Shown: one piece after another, positions 12,001 to 22,760 of the stretch | Position numbering within the stretch: the first letter of the stretch is position 1 | Layout of the letters: every line of letters begins with the position of its first letter | DNA from: Cenococcum geophilum 1.58 | Lineage: Eukaryota > Ascomycota > Dothideomycetes > Gloniales > Gloniaceae | Length of the DNA: 64,000 nucleotides | Direction of reading: 5' to 3' | NCBI GenBank assembly: GCA_001692895.1 | Contig: KV748220.1 | Location: forward strand, 806,358-870,357 | Notes under the pieces: generated by a model | The model's input: the letters and a program-made list of their open reading frames with translations, nothing else | What the model was told of the DNA's origin: nothing | Databases searched by the model: none | Made by a program: the position numbers and the translations under genes

Positions 12001-13782
12001 TTACTAGGAGTAAGGCCTAAGGACGCTAATAATAAACGCCTCCGCCACTAAGCCTAAGTTGTTATACCGCCCTAAAAAGTTAACCCTATAATCTTAGAAG
12101 AATTACTATATAAGTCCTATAACTTTAATAACGTGGAGTTTATAGTCGCTCTAAACCCTAAAATAGCTAAAAAGTCACTAAATAAGTTAATTTGGCTAGG
12201 ATACTAGGAGAACGAACTTACAAAAGATATAGTAGCAGCCCTATATAATTGGAAAGCTCACCATTAGCTAAAGAAAATTAGGAAATTACTTTATTGTAAT
12301 AAGTTAGAATATAGTATTGTTAATAAACAGATCTACTTCCACTAACGTCTCTTTATCCCTAACGCCCTAAACCTCCACCTAAAAGTTACCTATTACTCTT
12401 ATAGCAGCGGCCCCGCTAGTTACCCTAGCTAGGTTAAAACTCTTAACCTCTTAAACTAAATATATTAGTAGCTAGGAATCTCCCAGTTCACGGCTACCTT
12501 TGTTAAAGACTGTGCCCTATACTTTTGCACTAAGACCCCCTATTCTGCCCTACCCGGTTTCCTAAAGCTACTAGAATTACCCGCCCGCCTATAGACCAAT
12601 ATCTTAATTAACTATATTATAACGCTACCAGTATACTAACGCTATGGTAAGGTATATAAATATATCCTTATTATTATAAACCGCCTAACTAAAATATAAC
12701 ACTTTATTCTAGTAACAGGACTCTTAATAGAGGAGTTAGTTAATAGCTTTATTAATAACATATATAAGCTTTATGGTGCACTAAGTATGATTATCTCTAA
12801 TTACGGCATATAATTTATTAGCGACTTCTAGCAATAACTAAGTAAATGCCTTAAGATAACCTTGCGACTAAGCTTAGCCTAGTACCTAAAAACGGACGGC
12901 TAAACTAAAATTATTAACGCCGCCGTAAATAAATACCTTTATGCTTTTGTTAGCTTTACATAGGATAACTAGGTTAACTACCTACCGCTTACTAAGTTTA
13001 CTATAAATAATTAAGTTAATAAAAGCATAGGCATCTCCCCATTTTTTATAAACTATAGCTTTAACCCTCGCCTTGGAATCAAGCCTACTAGCTCTTACCT
13101 ACTAACACTATTAGCATAAGCAAAGAAGGAGTTCTTCTGCGTAAACTCTATAGCCAACCGCTTTAAGCGGATATTAATATAGCTTAAGGCCCTAGCCTGG
13201 ATTTTATAGTAACGCTATAAAGATAATACTAATACCTATAGGGATAAGAGCGCGTTATTCTATAAAGGTAATATAGTTATAGTTAGCTTAGAAAATATAA
13301 AGATAAATAGACCTAAGAAGAAATAGGACGATAAATAGGACGGCCTGTACCCTATACTCGCAGTATACTAAGGGGCAGTTATAGTAAACCTCCTAAACCA
13401 TATCCGAGTAAACAAATCCTTTTATACATCTAAGGTCCGCCTCTAGGCTACTAAAGAGATCCCTAGCTAAGCAAATATTAATACTATAGAGCGCCGTAAT
13501 ATATAAGGACGAGTGGTAGAGAGAAATAATAACGGCAATATAGAAGACAAATGGGAGTTTAAGAAAATCCTTAATATACATAACGAAGACCCCTAGGGCC
13601 TAACTTATAAGATTAAATGGAAATATTATAAGGATATAACCTAGCAGCTAGAGGAAGACCTAAAGGGTTATAAATAAGCTGTATAGCGCTTTTATAAGTA
13701 ATACCCTAAGAAGCTAGGACCCCTAGACTAAGTATAAGATAAGGAAAAGTTACGCCAAGGTCGCGGCCGACCACCGCATTAA
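9050..13782 (+). pseudogene. Gypsy-A pol: protease, RT, RNase H, integrase, chromodomain, broken
   Basis: One register can be followed without indels from the protease motif VDSGST (9412) to TAA 13780-13782. RT palm motif is YLNNILIF at 11203-11226, both Asp of YLDD being changed to Asn. RNase H shows DVLNQAF-like and YNKELLAI motifs (about 11650-11790). Integrase catalytic positions read N (about 12610), N (12799-12801, SNYG for SDxG) and K (12907-12909, TKII for TEII). A chromodomain with YKIKWKYYKDIT lies at about 13595-13700, which places it among chromoviruses. Dozens of TAG/TAA codons interrupt it. The start is uncertain. Confidence 0.9.
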
Positions 13783-13784
13783 AA

Positions 13785-14000
13785 TTTATGGTGGTTAAGA
13801 TGTTATAGAACTTTAACCAGCGGTTAAAGTTATCTAATTAGCTAAATTCTTACCAAGAAACGCCACACGGACCGATTTAGGTGGCGGTATAGAGTTCTAC
13901 CAACCTTACTCACTAAATTAACCAATTAGGATTTTCTATGCCCGGTATAGAAAATCGCTATTAGCTTAGTTAAGGGCGGTAAGCGGAACTAATATCTTTA
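13785..14000 (-). repeat. Palindromic element, copy 2, with second palindrome
   Basis: Copy in the 3' untranslated region of Gypsy-A. On the minus strand it shows the hairpin GATTTTCTATACC/GGGCATAGAAAATC (13921-13965), then CCGCCACCTAAATCGG, then a second palindrome AACTTTAACCGCTGGTTAAAGTT (about 13807-13835; here counted as two arms around GC). The same order of landmarks is seen near 18090-18215 in LTR-G. I cannot see clear target duplications. Confidence 0.6.
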
Positions 14001-14070
14001 CGGTAGAAAATAGGCAACCCCATACACTGCCTATTTTTAAATTATCTATTTAGTTTAGGGACTAAACTAT

Positions 14071-14087
14071 CTGGGGGAGAGAAGTAC
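14071..14087 (+). promoter_or_regulatory. Gypsy-A polypurine tract
   Basis: CTGGGGGAGAGAAGTAC directly abuts the 3' LTR. This is the expected position and composition for the plus-strand primer of reverse transcription. Confidence 0.75.
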
Positions 14088-14274
14088 TATTACGGCACTA
14101 ACCTAACGCATACTGTTTTATACTATCTCATACTATTCCCTACTATTAGCTAGCCCACCACTAGCGACTTAGCGGCCGGCCCTACTATTTATATACAATA
14201 CCCCCTTTCCACCTTCTTCCCCTCTTTATACCACAACGTAGTTATTCAGTCTACTTTATTACAGCACTGTAACA
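14088..14274 (+). repeat. Gypsy-A 3' LTR
   Basis: 187 bp, the same length as the 5' LTR. It differs from it only by scattered transitions (for example GTTTCATAC versus GTTTTATAC). It ends GCACTGTAACA and is followed by TSD CGTAT. Confidence 0.93.
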
Positions 14275-14279
14275 CGTAT

Positions 14280-16077
14280 TGTTATTTGCGGTGGTCCTAT
14301 ATATAAGGTATTATCCGTAGCCTACAGTAGACTTCTTAGAGGCGCCTGTGTTAATTATAACACTATAGAATTCCTTAGGGGTATAGCGTTCTGTGGTAAT
14401 ATATGCAAATAGGTCCTACTTATAATCTATAATGTCCGTAATAGGGGTACTTACGGAATAGTTTTTAGGCGCAACTAAGTATATAAAGGAACAGTCGGCT
14501 AATACGGTTGTAATATTAAAGGCTTAACTGTCCGTAAAAGGTCCGAAAGTAGTTAGGAATATCTCTGGGGTCTCCTATTCCTAGTTATCTAGGTTAAAGT
14601 TAATTATAAGGGCTTCTATTAACTTATTAGGGGGCTCCTCTTCTTTCTTTCCTTTATATTCTAAGATAAACTGGCTAATCCGTTTATTAAATCTCTTCTT
14701 AGACCTATTACGTTCTTCCTAGGTATACCTTATAGACTAATATTCTTCCTTACTACACACGAAGCATTTCTAGCTTGTTTATCTATGGGGGTATGCTTTT
14801 GTATAGGAGTTGCTATAGGGGTTACGGGTGGGACTTGGTCGGTATAGGTGCTACTAGCGGTAACGGCGGTCCGTAAAGTAGACGTTTAAGTCTGTTTGCG
14901 GATATTAAATATCCGTGGTAAAGGCTTAAGTGCTACCTAGTAGGTTTAAGACTTTATACGTTATAATAAAGGAGCGTAGGTCATTAATAAGGCCAGCTAA
15001 GGTGTCTATAGGCTTATAATAGGCGTACTTATAGGGCTCTACTTCCTGGCAAGCCGTAATAAGTTTATTGTGTAGGAAGTCGTCTATTTAAAGCTTAGTA
15101 TTAAGGCCGTGCTATAGGTGCCGGAGGTCTTTAATAAGGATTTGCAGACACTCTATAGTCGATTTTTTAGTGTTCTTGTTAATTACGGTCCGTAGCTTAG
15201 TCGCATTCTATTAGGTAAGGATATTACGCCTATATTCTAGTCCTTTAAAGTAGTTACGGGTAGCTTCGCATAGCTTATTAAAGGGGACACTAAGGGGGTT
15301 GCTCTTAAGGTTAGTGTAGTAGTAGTTAAGTGCTAGGCCGCGTAGCATAGTAAAGTAGGCTTGGCTAAACTCTTATTTAGGAATATTAGCCTTCTAGCAG
15401 AGGTCCGTAAAGATAGTTAGTTTAAAGTTAAAATTATTATTTTTACCGCTATACTTAGATTCGTTGGTATAGAGCTTAGCTAGGTTAACTAGCTCCTTAC
15501 CATAGGTCTTTACTTAGGTAGGTTGCGGATCTATAACTTATAGATCTATAGCTTGTAGATATATAGCTTATAGATCTATAACTTAAATAGCGGGGGTAAT
15601 TTAGTCCGTATTTTGGTTTATAGGGGTATTATAATCTATAACTTAAGAGTAGGGTATATTTTAGCTAATAAGGTTAAGTCTAAAGCCGCTTAGGTTTATA
15701 GGACGAATTTAGTTAAGTGGGTTAGGTATAAGGCTAGCGATTATATTAAGTTTAGAAGAAGTAAAGAGTTCCTTAATTTCTTAGAACTAGTCTAGGATTT
15801 CCTCTTTAGTCTATTTCGTTTAGTCCTTCTTATATATTATATTATATAAAGACTATATAACAGTGACTTATTTATTTCTTTTAACCCATATACCTTAGTT
15901 ACGTAAAAGGGTTCGTAGTTTACAGATAGTAATAGGGTTGTAGGCCTTAAGAATAGCTTCTATAAAGTCCGCAAAGTCTTCCTAGTATTACTCCTATAGG
16001 TCGTTATTTATAAGCTTAAAGTGTTTATATTTAAGGATTTTAAAACTAATATAGTTATTAACGTTGTTTATAGACAT
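14280..16077 (-). pseudogene. Copia-A gag and protease, broken
   Basis: The minus-strand frame starts at ATG 16077 (MSINNVNNYISFK) and runs to the Gypsy-A target site. It would encode the copia capsid/nucleocapsid and then the aspartic protease. A zinc-knuckle relic (CFVCSKEEY) lies near 14760. The protease active site reads INTGAS with Asp changed to Asn at 14349-14351. Many RIP stops are present. The reading resumes in integrase on the other side of Gypsy-A. Confidence 0.8.
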
Positions 16078-16520
16078 AATGTCGACTCCTTATCTCCACT
16101 TCTTTTAACCTTTGCTGACTTACTTGCTAATATCTGCTATACTATAGTATAATATAGTGCGTAGCGGGTAGTAGCAGCTTATAACGGGTGGGGGAGGTCT
16201 TATAACGGTTTATAAAATCAATTAACGGGTCCATAATGGTTTATAGGAGGGTAAGGGGTTTCCGCAAAAGGTTTAAAGAGGTTTAAGGTTTAAGGGGGTT
16301 AAGGATAGGGGTTCCGTATAGGTCTATATTCGCGTCTATAACTTCCGGTAAACTATACTAAGACTTAAATAAGTATATAGAGTTAGAGATAAGTCTATAA
16401 TCCCTAACTTCCGACCTTCTAGTAGGTCGTACTAGGAGTCTAAATAGGTAGTTACTATCGTGTGTATCGCTTAGGGGGAGGTATTAAGTGATTGCTAATC
16501 TGTGCGCGCTTACTAATTAG

Positions 16521-16788
16521 TGTTTGTACTAACTTAATAGCACGAGTAAGTCGTATCCACAGGCACGAAATACATATAGTATTATATGCTTATTTAGATA
16601 GTGACTGTCGATTATATAAAGTAGACTATGTGGTCTATATACTAATGCACCTCCCCCCTAATTAGTTAGTGCTTTATAAGTGCACTAAACGCGTAAGCGA
16701 GTAGTTAGTGCACTGAACGCGTAAACGCGTACCTGGTGTACCGAACGCGTAAGCACGCGTTTGGTACAATAGGTGTTATAATTATATA
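16521..16788 (-). repeat. Copia-A 5' LTR (right on plus strand)
   Basis: 268 bp, TGTTTG to TATATA on the plus strand, followed by TSD AATCC. Inside it, adjacent to the coding side, the leader reads CTAATTAGTAAGCGCG on the minus strand. This leader is shared with Copia-C and, with transitions, Copia-B. Confidence 0.93.
16672..16760 (-). promoter_or_regulatory. Copia-A LTR promoter: five ACGCGT boxes beside a TATA-like element
   Basis: On the minus strand, five ACGCGT hexamers (16689-16760) precede TTATAAAG (about 16672-16680), then the leader. ACGCGT is the MluI cell-cycle box bound by MBF (Mbp1/Swi6 type) in fungi. The arrangement is identical in the other LTR. Use as a G1/S promoter is inference. 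Confidence 0.5.
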
Positions 16789-16793
16789 AATCC

Positions 16794-17029
16794 CTTAGAC
16801 CCTTAAAGAGGAATTTACTTTGGCGCTCTATAATTGGCTACTAAAGCTAGCGCAAGCGCTAACGCTTATAGCGTATATTAGGCTGCGGCGCCGGTCGCTA
16901 ATTAGCTTAGGAGTTTATAGGAATTATAGGGGTTATAGAGGTATAGCAGTGCCAGCTGCTAATTGGCTTAGGAGTTTGTAGGAGGTAAGGTAGATTTTCT
17001 CTCTAAGGGTCTAAGTTAACTAAGATAAG
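16794..17029 (+). repeat. Dispersed repeat, right part
   Basis: This continues the repeat split by Copia-A and matches 31780-31983 (shared GGCGCTCTATAATTGGCT and GGTGCCAGC-like segments). It ends at GATAAG, like the intact copy. Confidence 0.7.
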
Positions 17030-17512
17030 CTAGTAATAGTATAAGCTATAATAGATTCTGTGGAGCTATATAATAAAACATATAAGTAGTATATACGTAC
17101 ATCCTAGCGCATACGATAGGTCTTATCTTAGGTGCCTTAGCCGCTTCTTTAAGGAATTTATAGCGTTATATGGGCCCACTCTCTTACCACAGCCCTACTT
17201 TGCGGCGCGTACTAACTCCTAAGCTAATAGAACGTCGCGCTATCCCTAGCCCCCCTACAACCCCTAAATTCCTCTATAAAGCGTCTAAGAGATTATAAGC
17301 GCGCGTTTGCTGTAAACTGGGCCTAATTCTTAATATATACTAACTTTAAGTAACTATAATAGGGTTAATATACTAGCTACGGTCTTAGTACGCGATGTAT
17401 TTAAATTATAATCTCTTCTTTTATTTAATTATAATAATTATAATTAGCTAACTACTGTATTAGGGGGCAAGATATAGCCTTAAAGTTTAAAGACGCGTTT
17501 TTAAACCCGGTC
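17030..17512. other. AT-rich spacer, nothing recognised
   Basis: No frame, terminal repeat or RNA gene was recognised. Part of it (about 17190-17290) loosely resembles the neighbouring dispersed repeat in inverted orientation. Confidence 0.4.
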
Positions 17513-17516
17513 CTAC

Positions 17517-17771
17517 TGTGGTGGTGTAGATTGGACGTCGCCTACTGCCTTGGCATTTTCCTATATTTATAGAGCCTTCGGCTTTCTTCCTTCTTCCCGC
17601 AATTATATATATATCACGACCTACTAGTTACCGGAAATACACTCTTTTCTTTCTTTCTTACTGACTGTTCTACTGACTAATTATAACCAACTGACTGACT
17701 AACCGACCGACCGACCGACCGACTGACAGCACCGTGACTTTTCTATCTTAGAGAGGTCGTACCCTCCCACA
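17517..17771 (+). repeat. LTR-G 5' LTR
   Basis: Begins TGTGGTGGTGTAGATTGG and ends CCCTCCCACA. It contains a (CCGA/CTGA)n stretch at about 17685-17725. It matches 23559-23813 with few transitions. Confidence 0.93.
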
Positions 17772-17808
17772 TATTTTATGGCATTCCACGTGGGGACGAC
17801 GGCAAGCT

Positions 17809-17835
17809 CTTTAGATTAGAAGTCTAGTGCTACAT
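17809..17835 (-). other. tRNA-Arg(UCU) anticodon-arm-like segment
   Basis: Read on the minus strand this gives AGCACTAGACTTCTAATCTA, which resembles the anticodon arm of tRNA-Arg(UCU). Cloverleaf partners such as a T-loop GTTCGA are absent, so it is not a tRNA gene. It may be a primer site or a chance match, and it lies 37 nt beyond the LTR. Confidence 0.25.
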
Positions 17836-18479
17836 ACACAGGAGACATATAGGAGACACACAGGAGACACGCAGGAATATCCTACGACTATAGAAGAACC
17901 GCCAGCTGTAGAAGAACGACTAGCTGCGGAAGAACCGCCAGCTAGACAGACGAGACAGTAGAAGAGAACTAGGCAATATCGAATAGCAAGGGGAACTAGG
18001 CAGTACCGGAAAAAGATAGGACAGCTAGACTCAACGCATAGGCCAAAGAATGGCAATAAGAAGCAAAAGATTGCAAGTCTGTCGACCTAAATCGGATATC
18101 TTTGCCACCTTAACTTGGTTACAGGAAGAGAAGGGTCTCGGAAAGTTATGTGTAAGGACGTTGGGCGAACCAGCAAGCTAATCAGATAACTTTAACCGGC
18201 GGTTGGAGTTACTGAGATCTACTACTGAGCATAGCCAGACCTTTATTAAAGATGCAAAGACGATAAGCCAAGGGCCAATTAATTAGATAGAAACGAGATC
18301 TAAGACATTTGGCGGCGAAGGAAGTTAGTACTGCTATTTACAAATAAAGGAGACAATGCCGAGCAAGGTCGTAAGCACACGAGATCGGATCTATCCTTAA
18401 AAGCTTCCTATTCTGGCTTAGCTTTATCCTCTTTTAAGTCATTTAGATTATATCAGTAGCAGCTCTAGAGGCGTTCTGT

Positions 18480-20610
18480 GAAGAAGTAGATATAAGTAAA
18501 AGTAAGAGGCTTAGCAGTACCCTACCGCGTAGAACAACAACAGGCTAAAACAGATGGACGTACCGAGACCTGGTGGTAGTAGGTAATGAAGATTCCGTGC
18601 TTTTCTAGGAAGACCCCCCCTCAAGCGTTAAGAAGCAGGTGCCTTTTGTTAGGGATATGGCTATATAAGTAGACCAGCCGCAGTATGTACCTATTAAGGT
18701 CCCGCCAGGACAGCTATCTGGGACACCCTCTGTCAAGACTATGGCCATGCAAGCAGATCTACCGCAGCGTTCACCCGTAACACCTAGGACCGATGACCCT
18801 TAGCAAACAAAGAATATAAGCCGTAAGGACCACCTATAAGCTCCTAAGGAAGCTCTAGATGCACTACCCTGTGACCAGCAGTTGACGGCTTAGGATAGGA
18901 TCTACGTTATAACCCAGCCTATACCAGCCCTAGGGACTATTAGAACTCCGTACTTTATAGGACAGGACGTGTTATAGTTTATTGAGCAGTATAAACGACT
19001 ATGCGCCTGATATTACGTTATGAGTAAGGAAAAGCACTAGGGCCTTTTAGAGTACTGCGATTACTAGATAGGGATATAGATCTAAAGCCTACCTAAGTTC
19101 GTAATTAGTAACTAGACGGAGCTTATAAGAAGGCTTAGGACCAAATATTAAGCCAAGGACTACTACTAATGCATAGAGATAAGAGACTTTGTGGAAGCTT
19201 ATGTTTAAATATCTACAGAACAACTGGGCGACTTGCGTCACTATATGCAAAATTTTACTAGTATCTTAGCTAAAGTAGTAGCCGCGGGAAACCTTACTAA
19301 GTAAGAGAAGGGGTGGTAGTTTATGTGAGGACTCCCTATCAAATACCGCAGGCACATAATGGAGAAGATAGGGGCCGTAGTAGACGAGCCTAGTACCCTT
19401 ATATTTGAAAGACTGAAGGAGGCTGTAGAGTTAAAGTTAATAGCTGTAGAGGGCGCTGAGCGAATGGAAGTCTTTCTAGAAAAAGAGCCCCTAAATGTCC
19501 AACTGATATAAGAGCTACGGCAGCAAAAAAATGAGCTTGACTGCTAAAGGGAAGGAAGACTTCTTAACTTGGCTAGACTAGGCGTATACGGAGGAGCTCT
19601 AATATAGTAGCAGTTACCTACCGCGGATCAGGCTATAGCTTAAAGCCTAGTATAAGGATATAAGGACTGGCAGAACAGCATTTAAGCTCCCTTTGTCCTG
19701 CAAGACACCTGACCTTTGCAAGACTCTCAACCTTTGCAAGACCCTCAATATCCGCAAGACTGTCGATATCCGCAAGACTGTTAATATCCGCAGGATTCTT
19801 GATATCCGCAAGATTTTACTGCCTTTGGACGGCCGTAGCGGGACGTACGGGGTCAGCAAGACACGCGAGGACGAGGCTGGCAGACCTGTTCTAGATGTAG
19901 AGGAAGTCACCGTTTTACTGGGTACGAATGCCAAGGGCTAAAGGATCTTATCTAGCGAGGATTCGTATATATGGAATAAGGAAGGCTAGTAGTGGGGACG
20001 CGCGATCGACCTAGATTAGTACTTCCGTGGCTTAGCAATAAAGGACGACTAAAAGGTATTAAGAACTGGCTTCGTACGTACTAAGGAATAGACCTAGATG
20101 GACAGGTATATTAGAAAATAGAAGGACAAGGACAGACGCAGAAATAGGGCCCTATTGGACAAACGGATTTTACTACTTTCTGTAACAGAGTAGTGCTAAA
20201 GAATAGTGACAAACTACGTACAAACTAGGAGGACTACTATCAAGTATGACCCGCAGACTTAGTAGTAACGCCTAGCCAGCAATGTTCATAAACCCTTAGA
20301 GATAGCTATATAACCAGGACAGCTATTAAGCCGTGGTAGGCTTTGTAGTAGGCTCCGCAGTAGGTACCGCAGGCTCCGCCGCAGGAAAAGAATATACGGC
20401 TGGGAGATTACATCCAGATTAGGTTACGGCCTGCGGATGAGATAGCTGAAGCTAGGAAGATAGATAAGTCATCTAACCCTTGGAGACGGTCTTAGAGACG
20501 GACGCTTAACCAGCAGGCTCCGCAGCAGGCTCTGTAGTAGGTATAGAATGTTTGACTAGGGGACAGTCAAGTTCTGAGGTGGGAAAGGAAATGCAGGTAA
20601 CGGCCGTATA
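18480..20610 (+). pseudogene. LTR-G Gag-like protein, broken
   Basis: A single register (codon start 18852) can be followed for about 580 codons with RIP-type stops. The capsid-like part includes FIEQYKRLC, RDFVEAYV, STEQLGDLRHYMQNFTS and GLPIKYRRHIMEKIG. That is the texture of fungal LTR-element Gag, followed by a charged helix. Next come a Pro/Gln hexapeptide repeat (19693-19822) and a zinc-knuckle-like CSRCRGSHRFTGYEC (19887-19931; spacing CX2CX3HX6C, slightly off the CCHC norm). A Gln/Pro-rich tail with QQAPQQ repeats ends it. The start is not resolved. Confidence 0.65.
19693..19822 (+). repeat. 18-bp tandem repeat inside LTR-G gag
   Basis: About seven imperfect 18-bp units with core ATATCCGCAAGACTGT. 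In the gag frame they encode repeats of the type YPQDCR/LQDSQP. The translations in other frames are shadows of this repeat. Confidence 0.8.
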
Positions 20611-20719
20611 AAAAGATTTCTATTTATCTGCTTAATTATAGTATTTCCTAAAGCCCCTTTTCTTGTTTATTTTCTTAATCGCGACGCGTTAAGACGTGTC
20701 AGTCGCGACGACCTACTGC

Positions 20720-20845
20720 AAAGATATCAGTTCAGCTCACCGCCTGTCACCAAGCTAATAGCGATTTTCTATGCCGGGCATGAAAAATCCTGATTGGTCC
20801 ATTCAGCAATAGAGCTGGTAGAACTCTACACCGCCCCTGGATTTC
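20720..20845 (+). repeat. Palindromic element, copy 3
   Basis: Contains AAGCTAATAGC, the hairpin GATTTTCTATGCCGGGCATG (arms 20761-20790) and CTGATTGGTCC. GTAGAACTCTACACCGCCCC follows, as in copies 2 and 5. It lies downstream of gag in LTR-G. Confidence 0.7.
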
Positions 20846-20859
20846 GATGATGCAGCTGT

Positions 20860-22760
20860 ATGATAAAAACGGATACCAGGAGCCTCAATTAATTGCACGG
20901 ATATAGAGCCGATTGTATAACGCAGAGCTGCACACAGAGCTGCACGTAGAGCCTTGATTGAACGACTGTATGGAAACCTTGATCAATTGAATGACTGCAC
21001 AGAAGCCGCGACTGGTCGAGGGAATCGAATCAAGCCAGAGCTTCGATACCAGCACGTTACGTCACTGAGTTAAAGTAGTCAAATGTCGTCAAATTAGAGC
21101 CTTTGGCCGGGCCGACCTTATTCCTTATTTAAACGACGACTGATCGCAGCACGACTGTCACTGCTATCTGAATTCAGTACTGCGCCAGCTGCATAATAAG
21201 AACGGATACTACGGCAAGGAGGGGACCTGTATAAGGGCAGCAGCATGATATTGGAAAATAAGCACCGCGGAAACGGTAAAGCAGTATATAAAGAGGCACT
21301 ACAAGACAAGAGAAGACAAGGATGCTCTGTAAGAGATCGTATATAGGGCACAGCTAACCACCTTAGGCCTAAGCTATCCTTATGCGACTGAAGACAGGAC
21401 TAAGCCGTGTCTGGCTAAGCTAGTAAAGAACTTTGTTAAGGATTACAAGGGGAGTAGGCATTAGATGTGTAGAAGCCAGCACTTTTTAGGGATCGTCTTA
21501 ACGAAAGGACTATATTATAGATATAAGGGCAAGGGATATACAACGGAGGTAGTCACGATAACTAAGAAGCTGTTATTAGATGGCTTTGAAGATACTAAGG
21601 ACGACTTAGATAAAGCGTAGAGCCAGTAGAACAATAATAAAGAGACTAAAAGCAGAAGACAACCCTAAGAAGGTTCTTAAGCTGGAAGAAGATTAAGGAT
21701 ATGTAAGCGTATAGCCAGCAGCGAGGGCAAAGAAGCAGCTACAAAGGACATCCTAGAAAAGCACTAGGCCTGCGAAAATAGTCTACTAGAAGCTGCCGCT
21801 TATACTCATAAGGAAGTCTTAAAACAGGTCTCTGAATTAGACGTCTAGTAGACACTAAGAGCCTTAACCGACTACGGATGCAGAGCTCCAATTAATTAAC
21901 TATATAAATGCAAAGCTTTAATAGAACGACTGCACAGCTAGAGTCTTAATCGATTGTCCGTAGATATAGAGCCTACGGATGCAGAACCCAGGTCGTATAT
22001 ACAGCAGAAGACACCTTAAGTCAAGCCAGAGCCTTAGTCAAATCCTAATTAGTTAAACGCCGCCTGTACAAGCCAAGTCGTTAAATTAGAGCCTTTAGTC
22101 GGGCCAACCTAATACCCTATTTGAACGTTAGGCAATCGTACGGTTACAGTCAAATCGAATCAGTCACCCGTTGCCGTTAGACGTCTTCAATTAGCAGTCA
22201 AAGATCCTACAATGGCAGACACGCAGGCATGTAGGCACTAGGCCTAACCAGGAGATCAGTATACGGCCGGAAGAACGTTTTAGAGCCTCTGTGAGAGTCT
22301 CTTCCCTTAACTACCCACCCCCTTATCAATTAATCGCCCGTCCTAACGCCTACGGATTGGTTAACTAGAACGATCTTTCCTGCAGATATAGATATGGAGC
22401 CTTACACGGAGTCTTACACGGAGTTGTATATAGAGTCTATGGATATAGAGCATACAGGTGCAGAGCCCTGATTGGACAACAGTACGGCAGCTTGACTGGA
22501 CGCCTATATAGGAGAAGCCTTAATTAAACGGCAGATGCGGAGCCTTGACCGACCGTACGTCTATACAGAAGTTTTAATCAATTGTCTACGGGTGTAAAGC
22601 CTTAGCCATATATACAGTAGAAGACACCTTAAGTCAAGCCAGGGCCTCACCAAATCTCAATCAGCTGAACGCCGTCTCCGCATTCAAATCAGGACAGTCA
22701 GAGCCTTCGACTGGGCCGACTTTCTACCTTAATCGAATAACCAAATCAAGCCAGAATCTC
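20860..22760 (+). repeat. Degenerate repeats of an AGAGCCTTGATT-type module
   Basis: Short units such as AGAGCCTTGATTGAACGACT, AGAGCCTTAATC and GATGCAGAGCC recur at 20880-21070, 21860-22100 and 22390-22740, separated by the coding-like segment. They look like an eroded minisatellite, and the order of units varies between blocks. Confidence 0.5.
21345..21900 (+). pseudogene. Unrecognised coding-like segment of LTR-G
   Basis: One frame stays open with few stops and reads LSYPYATEDRTKPCLAKLV, then YYRYKGKGYTTEVVTITKKL. A neighbouring frame continues with EGKEAATKDILEKHQACENS-like sequence. The composition looks protein-coding (Lys/Glu/Thr-rich), but I recognise no domain and see no polymerase motif. 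It could be an accessory protein or a captured host fragment. Confidence 0.3.

Larger units (their letters stand above)
7361..14274 (+). mobile_element. Gypsy-A, Ty3/gypsy chromovirus, RIP-inactivated
   Basis: Two 187-bp LTRs (7361-7547 and 14088-14274) are flanked by CGTAT at 7356-7360 and 14275-14279. Order on the plus strand is gag, protease, RT, RNase H, integrase, chromodomain. A polypurine tract precedes the 3' LTR and a self-complementary primer site follows the 5' LTR. It inserted into Copia-A between protease and integrase. All three integrase catalytic codons and both RT YxDD Asp codons are mutated. Confidence 0.95.
3514..16788 (-). mobile_element. Copia-A, Ty1/copia LTR retrotransposon, RIP-inactivated, split by Gypsy-A
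   Basis: Two LTRs of 268 bp each (3514-3781 and 16521-16788) are flanked by AATCC at 3509-3513 and 16789-16793. The element reads on the minus strand in the order gag, protease, integrase, reverse transcriptase, RNase H, which is the copia order. A 6.9-kb chromovirus (7361-14274) sits between the protease and integrase coding parts. Without it the element would be about 6.36 kb. All long frames contain many stop codons of the RIP type. Leader and pol resemble Copia-B and Copia-C, but the LTRs do not. Confidence 0.93.

Noticed and set aside
17809-17880. tRNA gene
   Set aside because: Only an anticodon-arm-like piece is present; no acceptor stem or T-loop can be formed.
19647-19941. Open frames on both strands with ILRISRIL and CKTLNIRKT repeats
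   Set aside because: They are shadows of the 18-bp tandem repeat. The register that continues the Gag frame is a third one.
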